Positions 12,701 through 27,700 of a DNA stretch of 64,000 bases are shown in pieces (position 1 is the stretch's first letter; the number at the start of each line of letters is the position of its first letter). The DNA is taken from contig OY727103.1 of the NCBI GenBank assembly GCA_963402885.1, positions 8,656,501 to 8,720,500 on the forward strand, read 5' to 3'. The notes beneath the pieces were generated by a model, which worked only from the letters and a program-made list of their open reading frames with translations, was not told the DNA's origin and made no database searches. Source of the stretch: Antedon bifida. Taxonomy: Eukaryota > Echinodermata > Crinoidea > Comatulida > Antedonidae. The position numbers were made by a program, and so were the translations under genes.

Positions 12701-15700
12701 TACATCACACCAAACATTACATTTTTAATAAGGTAAAAAATAGATAAATAAACATAATTTCGCCGACGTTAGGTGTAATCATATTTAACTTATCTGTAGC
12801 CATATATTACCTTATTAAGTGCTGTTACGGATGCACCTTGCTTCGTGAGATAGTTTACTACTTCTAAGGTAGGTTCATTTGAACGCATGTATTCATGCAG
12901 CGGGGTGTTTCCGTCCTTTCAAGAAATTATAATCATGAAGTTTATACAAACAGTGTATTGCAGCAAATAATTATAGTTAGATAATGATAAACAATGCACA
13001 CAAAGAAATTTAAATAAAACGTTTTTCTTGTGCATATCCTGTGAACGTAGACCGAATTATATCAATTGTCACTTATATTGTAATTTTACAGAATCATAAA
13101 AGAAATCATAATCGTGTAGTTTAATGCATATAGGTTAACGTAAACATTGCTTTCTGTCATGATTCTAAATTCAGCTCTTTTATAATGACATGTCCACATA
13201 ACAAATAGTCAATATACCAATCTCACAATAACTGTAGGATCTTGTTTAATTTCTACTAAATAATTATTGCAGCAAGTAATTCTAAATAACTCAATCAATT
13301 ATAATATGATATAAAATAAGTGCATAAGATATTGTTGCGGTGCAGATCATACGTACGTTATAAGTGTAATCATAATAACTTATCTGTAACCCTATATTAC
13401 CTTATTTAGTGCTGCTATTGAAGCACCTTGTTTCCTGAGATAGTTTAAAACATCTAAGGTAGGTTTATTTGAACGCATGTATTCATGCAGCGGGGTGTTT
13501 CCGTCCTATAAAGAAATTATACATACAGGTTATTGCAGAAAATCATTTTAGTTATGCAATGATAAATAATACACAAATAAATTAAAATAAAAGGTTTTGC
13601 TGGTGCTCATGCTCTGAACGTAGACCGAATTATATCAATTGTCTGTGAATTTCCTAATTTTGCAATTTTACAAACAAAAGAAATCATAATCGTGTAGTTT
13701 ATTAATACAGATTAATGTGAACATTGCTTCCAGACATCATTCTAATTTTAACCATTTTATAATGACATGTCCACATTAAACATAGTTTAATTGATAAATC
13801 ATTAAATAAATTATCTCTATCCCTATTACCTTATGCTATGTGATATGAAGATGTAATATTACATAATAATGAAGACGTACGTAAGGCAGCACTTAGTGGA
13901 GAACTGTGGCGCAGTGGTTAAAGCATTGGACTTACAATCAAGAGGTTTCCGGTTCAAGCCCGGCCCGGTCACTGCGGTGTTGAATCCTTGAGCAAGATTC
14001 TCTATCCACATCGTTCCTCCCCACCCAGGTGATAGAAATGGGTACCGGTATATAAAGGTACTGGGAAGGTAAATCAGACTCGTGGAGCCTGGCCCAAACG
14101 CTAAGGAAATGGAGATGGGCACCAAGGCCGTTATCATTAGCTTAGGTTTCGACTTAACTTACGTAGAGCACTTTTCTCTCAAGTTCATTATAAATCATAC
14201 GTACTTATTTTATACAACAAAAAATTAAATTAAACAAAGGATGCGGATAAATAAAAAATATATATTTTCTATTTAGAGATTTAATCTCGGTACCACAAAC
14301 GTTAGTGGTGTCCAACTGTATTTGCTTGCTGTAACCACTCTTCTGCAGGTATAGAGTTATGAACAACACCACACTCGTGATCTGAGGTGTGTTTGAGTGC
14401 CACCAGATAATTACACAAGACTAGATCACAGGAATATAGGCCCACTCTTATGTGCATTACCTTATTTTGTAATGTTAGAGATACACCAAGCTTATTGAGA
14501 TAAGTCACTATTTCTAACGTAGGTTTAACATATCTACCACTTAGATGTATATGTAGAGCATTGCTTCCTTTCTAAAAAAAATGTTATATTGTTTTAATAA
14601 ATAAATATTTTTAAATGAAATTAATCGAAAGTCGCTAAAATGTATTATTTATACCAAGAGAATTAATAATAATAAACATACAGTACAATACCTTCCTACG
14701 TTTAAAGGTAAGAAATGATGCAAAAATATATTTGCGGTGTAGATCATACGTACGTTATAGATGTAATCATATACATTAGCTCTAGACCTATATTACCTTA
14801 TTTTGTGCTGTTACGGATGCACCTTGCTTCGTGAGTTGGTCTACTACTTCTAAGGTAGGTTTATTTGAACGCATGTATTCATGCAGCGGGGTGTTTCCGT
14901 CCTATCAAGAAATAATAATCATGAAGTTTATACATACAGTGTATTGAAGCAAATAATTATAGTTAGTTAATGATAAATAATACACAAAGAAATTGAAATG
15001 AAAGGTTTTGCTGGTGCATATGATGTGAACGTAGACCGAATTATATCAATATTATCTGTGCATTCCCTTATTTTGCAATGTTTCTGATAACAGAAATCAT
15101 AATCGTGTAGTTTATACATACAGGTTTATGTCAACATTGCTTTCTGTCATGATTCTAAATTCAACAATATAAAACTATGTCTACATAAAACATAGTTCAA
15201 TTAATAATTTCATTGCAAAATATACCAATCTCACAATAACTGTAGGATCTTGTTTAATTACTACTAAATAATTATTGCAGCAAGTAATTCTAAATAACTC
15301 AATCAAATGTAATATGATATGAAATAAAGTTAATAAGATATGTTTGCGGCGCAGATCATACGTACGTTATAGGTTTAATCATATACATTATTTCTAAACA
15401 TAATACCTTATTTAGTGCTGTTACTACTTCTAATGTAGGTTCATTTGAACGCATGTATTCATGCAGCGGGGTGTTTCCGTCCTGTACAGAAATTATAATC
15501 ATGTGGTTTATATATACAGTGTATTGCAACAAACACTTATTGTTCTGTACGTCAACCTAACTATACACTTGAACTAAACACGATGAAAGATACCTATCTG
15601 TGTAGTTGCTATATCGTAAACCGCCTTTATGAAGATATATTATTACATAATAATGAAGACATACGTAAGCCAACTTTCTCCCAAGTGCATTACAAATCAC

Positions 15701-18700
15701 ACGTATTATTCATACAATGAACAATTTAATTAAACAAACGATGCGGATAATTAAACAAATATATTTGTATATTATTATAAGGTGTCCAGCTGTATTTGCT
15801 TGTCGTAAACAGTCTGTTGTAGATATATATAATGAGTCTTATAAATAACTTTGGAATTGGGTCAACCGGCTCCGCTACTGTGATTAAGTTCACTTAGGTT
15901 GACCATTTGTTATGTATATTGAAATATACAGAATAAATAATGAAATGAAATACTGTTGTATATAATGTAATAACTAAAAACATGAATACCCATACTCCAT
16001 TATTAGGCTTGGTGACATGCAGTAATAAAACTCTGGAAGTTTTAGATAACTTGATAGTTTGATCATTTATATGGAAATATGGAACCGGTAACGTTGAACT
16101 GAATTTGCGGACCAGTTTGCCGAATATAAGCGACTTTTGAACAACTACAAAACCAGAATTGGAGTAAAGTTGGCTTATTACAACGTATTCATAAGCTCGT
16201 GAGGCATTGCATCTTACATTGGCTCAGTTGATTAAAAAATGGTTTCAGCAAATCGGAAAGTGGTTCAAAAGATGATCAACAATGGTGATAAGAGATTTTT
16301 TGAAAGGGAGATGGTGAGGATGATGATACAACTAATAATTGCAAAGTGGAACAGCTAGATTGTTAAAGATATTTAAAACAGAAAACATATCATCATAATA
16401 TCAAAAAACATCAGATCAAATTTGCTGCTCATAGCACAACCCCATTACATCCAGACGACCAAACAGCTACTGTTGATAACAACAGTAAAATTGACATATG
16501 GTACCAAATTTAATTAGAACAGCAGTTTCATATTAAATTAGAATTGTCTGACACACAGCTAGATAATCCAGAGGTAGGAATCGGGTGGTTGAAAGATTCC
16601 AGGTTGTACAATGATGTATGGCCGTTATGGGCAACAACCATTTTTGGTGATTGGCTACCATATAATAATAATTATTATTATTAATTAAAGATGTATTGCC
16701 CCCAAAATCATGAAAATTAAAGAGCTATAAAGTCAGCTTTGAATATAAAGATCATTTTGCAGTTTTAATAAAACTATTCACTTCCATAAGAAAAAAAAAC
16801 CAAAGAAAATAATGATTTAACTTAATAATCATTGTCTGGCAGACAAGTAAACCATTACAACTGGGCAAGAATCATATTTAGATCTATAATCACTTGTATA
16901 CAAGGTAAACAAAAAAGGGGCTAATACAATGCCTTGTGGCGCACCTGTATTGGAAACACTAACATCAGAACATATAGTTGGGCTAAGCTTCACATACTGC
17001 TTTCTGTTTGTTAAAAAATTCAGAATAAATTAAATCATATTAAAGGGAATGGCCATCTTACACAGCTTATCTACTAGTAAATGGGGTTGAATGGTGTTAA
17101 ACGCAGAGGAGAAGTCGTAATACACATCACGGGCTAAATTTCCAACATTTGTTTTATCTAAATGACGATACAGCCTTTCAAGTTTAACTACGATCGCATT
17201 CTTCTCATCACCATATTTAATGAGGGTGGCCTATCCAGTTCTATTGAAGGAAGGGCCCTCGTTAGTTAGTTTATGGCTGCTTAGTAATGTAGTACAACGG
17301 GGTAACCACCTACTCGTATAAAAATAATATGCACTACTTTCTTTAAAATGCACATGAGCTAGATGTGTACACTGGACCTACGGTTTATCGTCCTTATCCG
17401 AGAAGACTCATTTTCTACCAGAACCATGGAGCGAGTGAGCCTCGACACCTTACGTTATGGCTACGGTTCCACTGTCTTAACCGCTCGGCCACTCACTCAC
17501 TCACTCTATTTGTCTATCTGAGAGGGAATTTATTCAAAGCAGGACGTTTATTCAATAAATTAGGCCATAGAGATATGTATCTGACATGGGAATTTCCGTC
17601 CTAAAATTAATTCATAATCATGATGTTTATACATACATGTTATTGCAGCAAATAATTGTAGTTAAGTAATTATAATAAAACAAAAAACAAATTAAAACTA
17701 GAATTTAATTCGTCACTTTGACGAATTATATGTGATCATTTTTATAATTTTATTGACATTAATATGGTTTAAACATGCACGTATGTCAACATACGATCGG
17801 AAAATGTTGATGTATGCCATCCTATTATACGCTTATAGTGCTGAGTTGTGCCTATTATATGCCATATTCATTATGTACAGTATATACTGTATTTCTATAT
17901 ACAGTGTAGCATTGGTAGAATTACGGAAACACATGTTCTAATTTTTTAGCACTGATGACATTATCAAAATAATTTGTGGATAACAATATCGAAAGATAAT
18001 GAATTGAGCAATAAATATAACAATTGGAAGAAAATTTGGCACGTAGAAGCGCGTTGCGCGCTCTTTAAAATTTGTATAACTTTGACGAAAGAGATGAAAA
18101 AACTACTCTTTAACTTCAACTGGCCATATGATAACGTCACAAAATCCGATAGGCTTAATTTTTATATGAATTCATATCTACATTTCACCAGCTCTCACAA
18201 TAAGTTTTAAACATCAAGGTCAACTTTAATTCAGAAGAGCTGTAAGGTATTCAAATATACGTTGTAGGTGAAATTACGTAACCACCGTTATTCAAATTTT
18301 AAGACATGATGACGCCATTAAAATGAAAATATTGGCAACTCATAAGTAACATAATTGGTTGAGGTAGAATATATTAAAAATTTAAAAAAAATCGATCACA
18401 GATAAGCGAGTTGCGCTATGTTGAATATGGTGGTATATGACAAAAGGGGAAAAAACCCTATTTTAAAAATTCATGTGATGATGACGTCATACCATTTTGT
18501 ACGTCTAATGTGAATATACATTTATATCTACAACTCATTGGCTTCCATAATAAGTTAATAAAATTCGGGGGCATCTTTCATTCTGAAGAGTTCTATTCAT
18601 TTTAAAAAGGCCTTATTTTTTACCGTTTTTAGCACTTTTGTACAATTAATGTGCGCATTTTGTCATTTTTAACGTGCTCGTATAGCACTATTTTAAGTCG

Positions 18701-21700
18701 AAATGGATTCAAATTTGGTGAATGTACTAAGGAAGATGATTAGAATGCAATTTGTACAAAAAGTTGTGATTTGTTACGCTTTTTTTGTACGCACTCGCAA
18801 AAACGTGTTTTTGCGCAGTAATTTTTTGAAACACGCAAAATGGCCTAATTTATGCTCTAAATTGATCAAAACTTAATTTTGAGCTTTTTAAATTTTAAAG
18901 GCGCGATTTCACGCGCATGACCCTACGTGTGCATGCGTTTTTATTTGCTAATATTTTTACCCTTGACCTTAAGTTTTCGTGTAGTGAATTTCATTATTAT
19001 GTAATGATTAATTATGGAGATATGATTGATAATGTGATTTCACAAAATGGCGTATAAATGACGTCACGGATAAGTGATCACGCTGGAAAGCTTATTAGGA
19101 TTAAGTTGTATTATTTGAAAGATATTCGGAAATCTTGGTAATCATTGACATTAAACTTTTTGAGATAATTGTTACACAAAATAGTGTACAGAAACAATAA
19201 AAAGAAAAATAAAGATTTGATACAATAACAATTAAAAGAGTTTGCTGGTGTATTATTGGTCTGTGAACGTGGGCTCAATCTATAATAGCACTAAGCCAAA
19301 ATGTGTCTATCTCCTCCCAAACTGATACTAGCGCCGTTCGAGACGGGGCACCTTTTAATTCTCCTCTATCCATTAGTCTATATTATAACGAAAATGTCTA
19401 CGAAAAAATGTGTTTTAGGCCAATTTCTTTGCAATTGCCGAATGCCGCTTTCGGAAATTCTTCGCCATTTTCCTTCGTCACAATTAGATCACTAAGGTCA
19501 GTAGCAATGTCGATATCGAGAGAGCACACGTGATGTGATCAGCGCAGCTGCAGTTATAATATAGCGGCAGAACTCCGTGCCACATTTCAAATAAAACGGG
19601 CGGTAGGCCTACAAAACTGTATTCTTGCCCATGTTTCTACCTCATGAACATCGCTTCCGCCAAACTTAATTCAGCACCTCTTTACCATTTTTCCAAACAC
19701 GAAATGCAGTGATAACACTAGGCTAGGTTATGTTTCTCAATAAATAAAGGTCTAGGAAATAGCTGAATGCGGCTCACTTTTAGGCCGATATAATATTTGA
19801 TTGGCTGGTAATTTCATTAGCTCCCGGTAGGTGTATGATATGAAATGGTGTGAAGTACATTATGCTTACATTGTGTTTTGTTATTTTTTGGTTGATTTTT
19901 AATTGTTTGTTTTATGTAATTTATTGCAAGGAATGTAGGCTTTTGTATATAAGGAGGTACAAACAATGAGGATGAAGTTATATTTACTTCTTTCTAATTT
20001 GGCCTACACTACCACAAAATATATTTTGCTATTCATCTTAAAAACAAACCACCAATCATTATTACCACCACAAATCAAGACATTCAACTGAACAACGGGA
20101 GACTGCAAGAATATTCAACCAAATTCAACTATTATCACTGTTATCCAAAATGAAATGATAATCATACTTTGGAAACATTTATAAAACACGATAATTTACC
20201 AGACGAAAATTATTATTCTTTTCTTATACCAAATATGAGGACGGAAAATAACATGACATGATATTAATCAATAACACAACAAACGTCTATTATTTTAATA
20301 TTTTTACACAAAAAAAAAACAAAAACAAAGATAATTTTTTGACTGCATGGATTTTCAAACATTTATTTTACAGTGAGCACCAATATCATTTGCGATGACT
20401 CTGCAAATTTGTATTTAAAATTGCTTGCTTTTAGAAATAAAACAAAATAGACACTTAACCCTTTGAATACGTGGCCCGTATCCCATACGGGGGTAATTTA
20501 CTGTCCTAGGACGTGAGGCCTGTATATATACGGATTACGTTTTGTGGTCACTGAATTGCATTATTTGACATTTGACCTTTGACCAAATGCAATTTTTCGG
20601 AAGACCAAAACATTCCACATAATTTCGTACTTATCTATCGTATTTGATTGAATAAAAAAGAAAATTTACGCCTTTATAAATTAGGACCCAAATAAAATTA
20701 TTTCAAGAGTTGATTATTATATTATTTAAACCAACTTAAACAAACTAGCCTAGACAGATAACTTAAAGTGCTACTATAATTGTAATACAATGTGTGAATG
20801 ACAATCGATTATAATGATGTTATAACTGAATTTATGCAATGTAATATTGTTTCTAAACATACATGTCGGTTATGGCATGTCTTCATTTCTTGTTTTATTC
20901 AATAACTGCTTCTAAAATTCGCAATGATTGATTAAAATTAATTAATATTAATTATAAATTACATATTATAAATGAAATAGAGATGTTTGCTGAAACAGAT
21001 ACTGTTTTCATAATAATGACATAAAAACCACTATGATTGTGTGTACATTACTACATGTTGTGATGTTACTGATGCGCTATACTATATGAGACAAGTCACT
21101 ATTGCTGTTAGAATATCGCAAATACCTATGTAGTGTAGTGTCTCCATACTAGAAAGAAGTCATATTCATGTAATGTATTCATATTATTTTGTTATGTTAA
21201 ATTAAGACCCAATGAAATTAGTTCAAGAATAGTAATTATATTCTAACCAGCTTAAAACAAATAGACAGATAAATTGAAGAACTACTATAATTGTAATACA
21301 AATGTGTGAATGACAATCGATTATATGACGTCATACGTCATAATTGGCGAAAAACTTAGTTATACTATGGAATAATTGTTTGTACAAACACATATCAATC
21401 ATGGCATGTCTGCATAATATAGTTTTTAATTAATTTATTTTTTATTTAATAACTGTTTTTGAATTTGCAATACCTACTTCTAAATAATTCATATAATTAT
21501 AAAAGAGACGTCATAAATGGAATAGAGTTGTTTGCTGGAACCGATAATGTTTATGTATACTGGCATAATATACCTACTATTGTATGTTACCTTATTTTGT
21601 GATGTAATTGCTGCGCCATGCCGTATGAGACAAGCCACTATTTCTATTTGAGGGTTGTCATTGAAAAAATACACATGTAGTGGAGTGTTTCCATTCTAGA

Positions 21701-24700
21701 AAGAAAAAAAAAAACATGCAGTTTATAAATATCAATTCCAGCTGTAATGCAATCATATTTTTCGGTCATGCCACATTGATAATGGTTGTAAATTCTACAT
21801 TGTCATGACAAAAGTATAAAAAACAATACAAATCAGCTACATTCATTCGTACTTTATTAACAACACATCTGACTTGTTACATAAAGCATGCCGTACTGAC
21901 CAACGTCAACGCAACTAACAATCAGTCGACTTGAAAACCTGTACGCTTGCAAAACGTTCTAGTAAATACTTTTTATTTCGTACTTGTCTATCGTATTTGA
22001 TTGAATAAAAAAAGAAAATTTACGCCTTTATAAAATAGGATCCAAATAAAATTATTCCAAGAGTTGATTATTATATTATTTAAACCAACTTAAACAAACT
22101 AGACAGATAACTTGAAGTGCTACTATAATTATAATATAATGTGTGAATTAATATTAATTGACTTTATGCAATGTAATATTGTTTCTAAAAATACATGTCG
22201 GTTATGGCATGTCTTCATTTCTTTCTTCATTCAATAACTGCTTCTAAAATTCGCAATAAATAAATCAAAATAATTAATAATAATTATAAATTACAAATAA
22301 TAAATGAAATAGAGATGTTTGCTGGAACAGATACTGTTTTCATAATAATGACATAAAGACCACTATGATTGTGTGTACATTACTACATGTTGTGATGTTA
22401 CTGATGCGCCATACTATGTGAGACAAATCACTATTGTTGTTAGAATATCGCAAATACCTATGTAGTGTAGTGTCTCCATACTAGAAAGAAGTCATATTCA
22501 TGTAATGTATTCATATTTTGTTTTGTTAAATTAAGACCCAATGAAATTAGTTCAAGAATAGTAACTATATTCTAACCAGCTTTAAAAAAAATAGACAGAT
22601 AAATTGAAGAACTACTATAATTGTAATACAAATGTGTGAATGACAATCGATTATATGACGTCATAATTGGCGAGACGCACATAGTTATACTATGGAATAA
22701 TTGTTTGTACAAACACATATCAATCATGGCATGTCTGCATAATATAGTTTTTAATTAATTTATTTTTTATTTAACAACTGTTTTTGAATTTGCAATACCT
22801 ACTTCTAAATAATTCATATAATTATAAAAGAGACGTCATAAATAGAATAGAGTTGTTTGCTGGAACCGATAATTTTTATTTATGGGGCATTCCACAGTAT
22901 TTTTTTGTTACGGACGGGACATTTTTGAGAATATAACTAGACATATCTTAGAAATAAAAAAGAATACAAGATTCAAAGTAGAATAAATGTATACATCTAT
23001 GGCCAATGTTTATTATGAAAGTCAAAAAAAGAAAAAAGACTGTACAAAAAATATTTTATTATGAAAATTGTATGCGTCGCGGACAGGACGGCAAATAGAC
23101 ATGACTTTTGCGAAGGTTTACGTATTGTAATATTTCTCCTCATTTAAAAGAGATTTTAAAATTTGTTTTGTATTATTATGTTGCCAGATAGTTGTTTTAG
23201 ATAACTGAATGTTAATTATAAAAATTAAACTGCAAATTTATTAAAAAATATGATTTATATGTCGTTACGGACGGGACATTTCTAACGTCGCGGACAGGAC
23301 AACTTTGTCCACGTTAAAAAATTGTATAATTTTGCTATTAAAAAAATTTAAAAATAAGTTTTTTACATCAATGGAATCTTTTATTTACAAATCAAAATAT
23401 AATTCAACCTTTGAAACACTGTTTAAAAGTTTATGTCAAGTGAAAATATTAAAATTCATAAATATGAAATATTATTTATAAAATTAATTATTCGAAGAGT
23501 TATAACGAGAAGCAATATTGTAAAATGTTATCAAAATATTTATTTACACTAATATAAAAGTTATGCTTGGCATATTAAACAAGACTTCAAGATATTAACA
23601 TATTTAAGGCGAATCTTTAAAAATTGGCGTTGGCGTTTGACGTCTGAATTTGTTAGTGGATCCAAGTTGCATATGCAATTTTCTTCTATCCTTGCTTGGA
23701 TTTAATAACTGTAGGCCTACTTTTATTAAAATTCAATCTTAATTATTTAGTATCTGATTTATAAAAGGTTGCAAATTCACCAAAGAATAACATCTACAAA
23801 GCGATGACCGCACCCAATACTCCCATTCATACTGGTCATGTTGTTTTGGTTTTAGGTATTGTTCTTTTGTGGATTGTTATTTTAAATACAGACCACAATG
23901 TTGTGTGATTAATAAACAACAGTTAACACCTTTGTACAGTACTTCTCAGCCTACAGTACAAAAACACTTTTTAATTCTTACAATATTGTCATCACATCCA
24001 TAAAAAAAATTTCCCATCCGTAACATTCAATAAATGTTGATAGTAATGTTTTTTTAATAAAAAAAATACAAGTTTTAAAAAACTTGTTTAAATCTATTGC
24101 AATTTAATATCCTTAGGAGTTGAAAATTAATATTTAAAATTAGGAATTAAATAACAATTTTAAAGCCATTACTTCAATAAACACAAGTGAGGAAAAACCC
24201 CCAATCGAAATGTCTCAGAAGTAACAACTATGAATTTTGAAATGCAAGTATGAAATTAATAAACATTTTTAATAAAATACTTTATTATGAATAATTGGAG
24301 CTTACTTTGAAAAAAAAGTAACTGCAGTATATTTATGGGCAAAAATGTTAACAAGATGCATATTATGAAATAAAAAGGATTTAAATGATATGTCCCGTCC
24401 TTAACAAAAATCTCTGTCCCGTGCCTACGAAAAATGTCATCAATATATTTTTGAATATGATATTTTCACCAAAAGTTTCAAAATATTTGTTTATAATGTA
24501 TTGCATATAGTTTTAAAAGGAGAAGACAAAATATTAAATTGTGGTACCAATACTTTTAACTGAAATGTAAAAAAACACCATAAAACTACTATTAAAATGT
24601 CGCGGGTGGGACAATTATGAATTTTGAAATGTATATATGAAATTTAATAAACAAAATATGTGTTATAAAATGCTTGAATATGTACAATAGGGACATAGAG

Positions 24701-27700
24701 TAACTATATCTGGCAAAAAAATTTTCAAAAGATACATGGTTTGTGAAATAATTAGGATTTAAATGATACGTCCCGTCCGTAACAGAAATGTCCCGTCCGT
24801 AACAATATATTTTTGAAATATGATATTTTCATCAAAATCTAAAATTTTCCAAAAATTTGTTCATAATATAATGAGATATAGTCCTCAGGAGGAGAAAATG
24901 AAATATTAAGATTTTTGCATCATTACTTTTAAAATAAATGTCAAAAAACCGCCTAAAACGTCGCGGACGGGACATTTATGAATTTGAAATGGATGTATGA
25001 AATTAATAAACAACAACATTTTAATTAAATACTTGATTATGTATTATTGAGACATAAAGTAACTATATCTGTTGAAAAAACAGTAATAAGATGCATAGTT
25101 TATGAAATAAATAGGATTAAAAATGTCCCGTCCGTAACGCCAAATATGACTTTTTCATATTTATTATTCACTAACTTAAAAAATCAATATCAGAAAAATA
25201 AATAATAAATAATAAATGTTTTTTAATAAACTTCAACATGTCTACTTTGAGAAAGGGCCAAGAGTTACATCAAAATCAGTAAATGAAATTTTTAAACCCA
25301 CGGACCAAATACTGTGGAATGCCCCTTATACTGGCATAATATACCTACTATTGTATGTTACCTTATTTTGTGATGTAATTGCTGTGCCATGCCGTATGAG
25401 ACAAGCCACTATTTCTATTTTAGGGTTGTCATTGAAAAAATACACATGTAGTGGAGTGTTTCCATTCTAGAAAGAAATAAAAAACATGCAGTTTATAAAT
25501 ATCAATTCCAGCTGTAATGCAATCATATTTTTTGGTCATGCCACATTGATAATGGTTGTAAATTCTACATTGTCATGACAAAAGTGTAAAAAACAATACA
25601 AATCAGCTACATTCATTCGTACTTTATTTACAACACATCTGACTTGTTATTGACATCTGACCAACGTCAACGCAACTAACAATCAGTCGACTTGAAAACC
25701 TGTACGCTTGCAAAACGTTCTAGTAAATACTTTTTATTTCGTACTTGTCTATCGTATTTGATTGAATAAAAAAAGAAAATTTACGCCTTTATAAAATAGG
25801 ATCCAAATAAAATTATTCCAAGAGTTGATTATTATATTATTTAAACCAACTTAAACAAACTAGACAGATAACTTGAAGTGCTACTATAATTATAATATAA
25901 TGTTTGAATTAATATTAATTGACTTTATGCAATGTAATATTGTTTCTAAAAAGACATGTCGGTTATGGCATGTCTTCATTTCTTTCTTCATTCAATAACT
26001 GCTTCTAAAATTCGCAATTAAATAAATCAAAATAATTAATAATAATTATAAATTACAAATAATAAATGAAATAGAGATGTTTGCTGGAACAGATACTGTT
26101 TTCATAATAATGACATAAAAACCACTATGATTGTGTGTACATTACTACATGTTGTGATGTTACTGATGCGCCATACTATGTGAGACAAATCACTATTGCT
26201 GTTAGAATATCGCAAATACCTATGTAGTGTAGTGTCTCCATACTAGAAAGAAGTCATATTAATGTAATGTATTCATATTTTTTTTTGTTATGTTAAATTA
26301 AGACCCAATGAAATTAGTTCAAGAATAGTAACTATATTCTAACCAGCTTAAAAAAAAATAGACAGATAAATTGAAGAACTACTATAATTGTAATACAAAT
26401 GTGTGAATGACAATCGATTATATGACGTCATAATTGGCGAGACGCACATAGTTATACTATGGAATAATTGTTTGTACAAACACATATCAATCATGGCATG
26501 TCTGCATAATATGGTTTTTAATTTATTTATTTTTTATTCAATAACTGTTTTTGAATTTGCAATACCTACTTCTAAATAATTCATATAATTATAAAAGAGA
26601 CGTCATAAATGGAATAGAGACGTTTGCTTGAACCGATAATGTCTTATTAATACTGGCATAATAGACCTCCTAAAATTGTATGTTACCTCATTTTGTGACG
26701 TTACTGCTGCGCCGCGTTGTATGAGACAAGCCACTGTGACTGTTGTAGGGTTGGCATATCGTAAATAATCATGTAGTGGAGTGTATCCAAGCTAGAAAGA
26801 AATCATAACCATGTAGTAGTAAATATCAATTCCAGCTGTAATGTAATCGTATATTTCGGTCATGCCACATTGATAATGGTTGTATATTCTACATCGTTAT
26901 GACAAAATCTTCTCAATGTACAAAACAATAAAAACCAGCTAAATTCATTTGTACATTATTTACCACACATAGCTTGTTACATAGCATACCGTACAGACCA
27001 ACGTCAACGCAACAGTCTACTTGTCTACGCCTTTTTAAATAGGACCCAAATTATTTCAAGAGTTGATTATTATATTAATAAACCAACTTAAACAACCTAG
27101 ACAGATAAATTAAAGTGCTACTATAATTGTAATACAATGTGTGAATTAAAATTAATTGACTTTATGCAATGTAATATTGTTTCTAAAACACATGTCGGTT
27201 ATGGCATGCCTTCGTTGCTTCTAAAATTCGCAATGAATGATTCTAAATAATTAATTTTAATTATAAATGACAAATTATAAATGAAATAGAGATGTTTGCT
27301 GGAACAGAAAGGCCTGCTGTTTTCATAATAACAATCAGTATGATTGTGTGTACATTACCAAATTTTGTGACGTTACTGAGGCGCCGTGTTTTATGAGATA
27401 ATCCACTATTTCTGTTGTAGGGTTGGCACATTGTAAATACATATGTAGAGGAGTGCATCCATACTAGAAAGAAATCATAATCAAGTAGTTTATAAATATA
27501 GATTACAGGTGTAATGCAAACATGATTTTTATTCATGTTACATTGACAACTGTAAATTCAACACTGTTATGATATGACTAAAATCAGTTACATTTATACT
27601 CACAAACAGCTATTGTACAACTCTGAAGTGAATAATTGTTATAACTATAATGATAAGCGAAAAAAGTGAATACATAGTTGCTGTTGTCGATTGACAAAGA

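Larger units (their letters stand above)
15482..17600. other. Intron of gene 1 with decayed array sequence
   Basis: 15540-15830 matches parts of the 7620-8180 and 13790-14350 blocks without a usable exon. 16000-16690 is unassigned; a plus-strand stretch near 16545-16670 reads like old coding sequence but has no recognisable family. A relic exon border (GGAATTTCCGTCCTA) ends at 17600 and resembles the DGNT-type exon start. Confidence 0.45.

Noticed and set aside
19301..19533. Two overlapping plus-strand ORFs near 19.3-19.5 kb
   Set aside because: No recognisable domain, no splice context on that strand, and both lie in decayed intron sequence.
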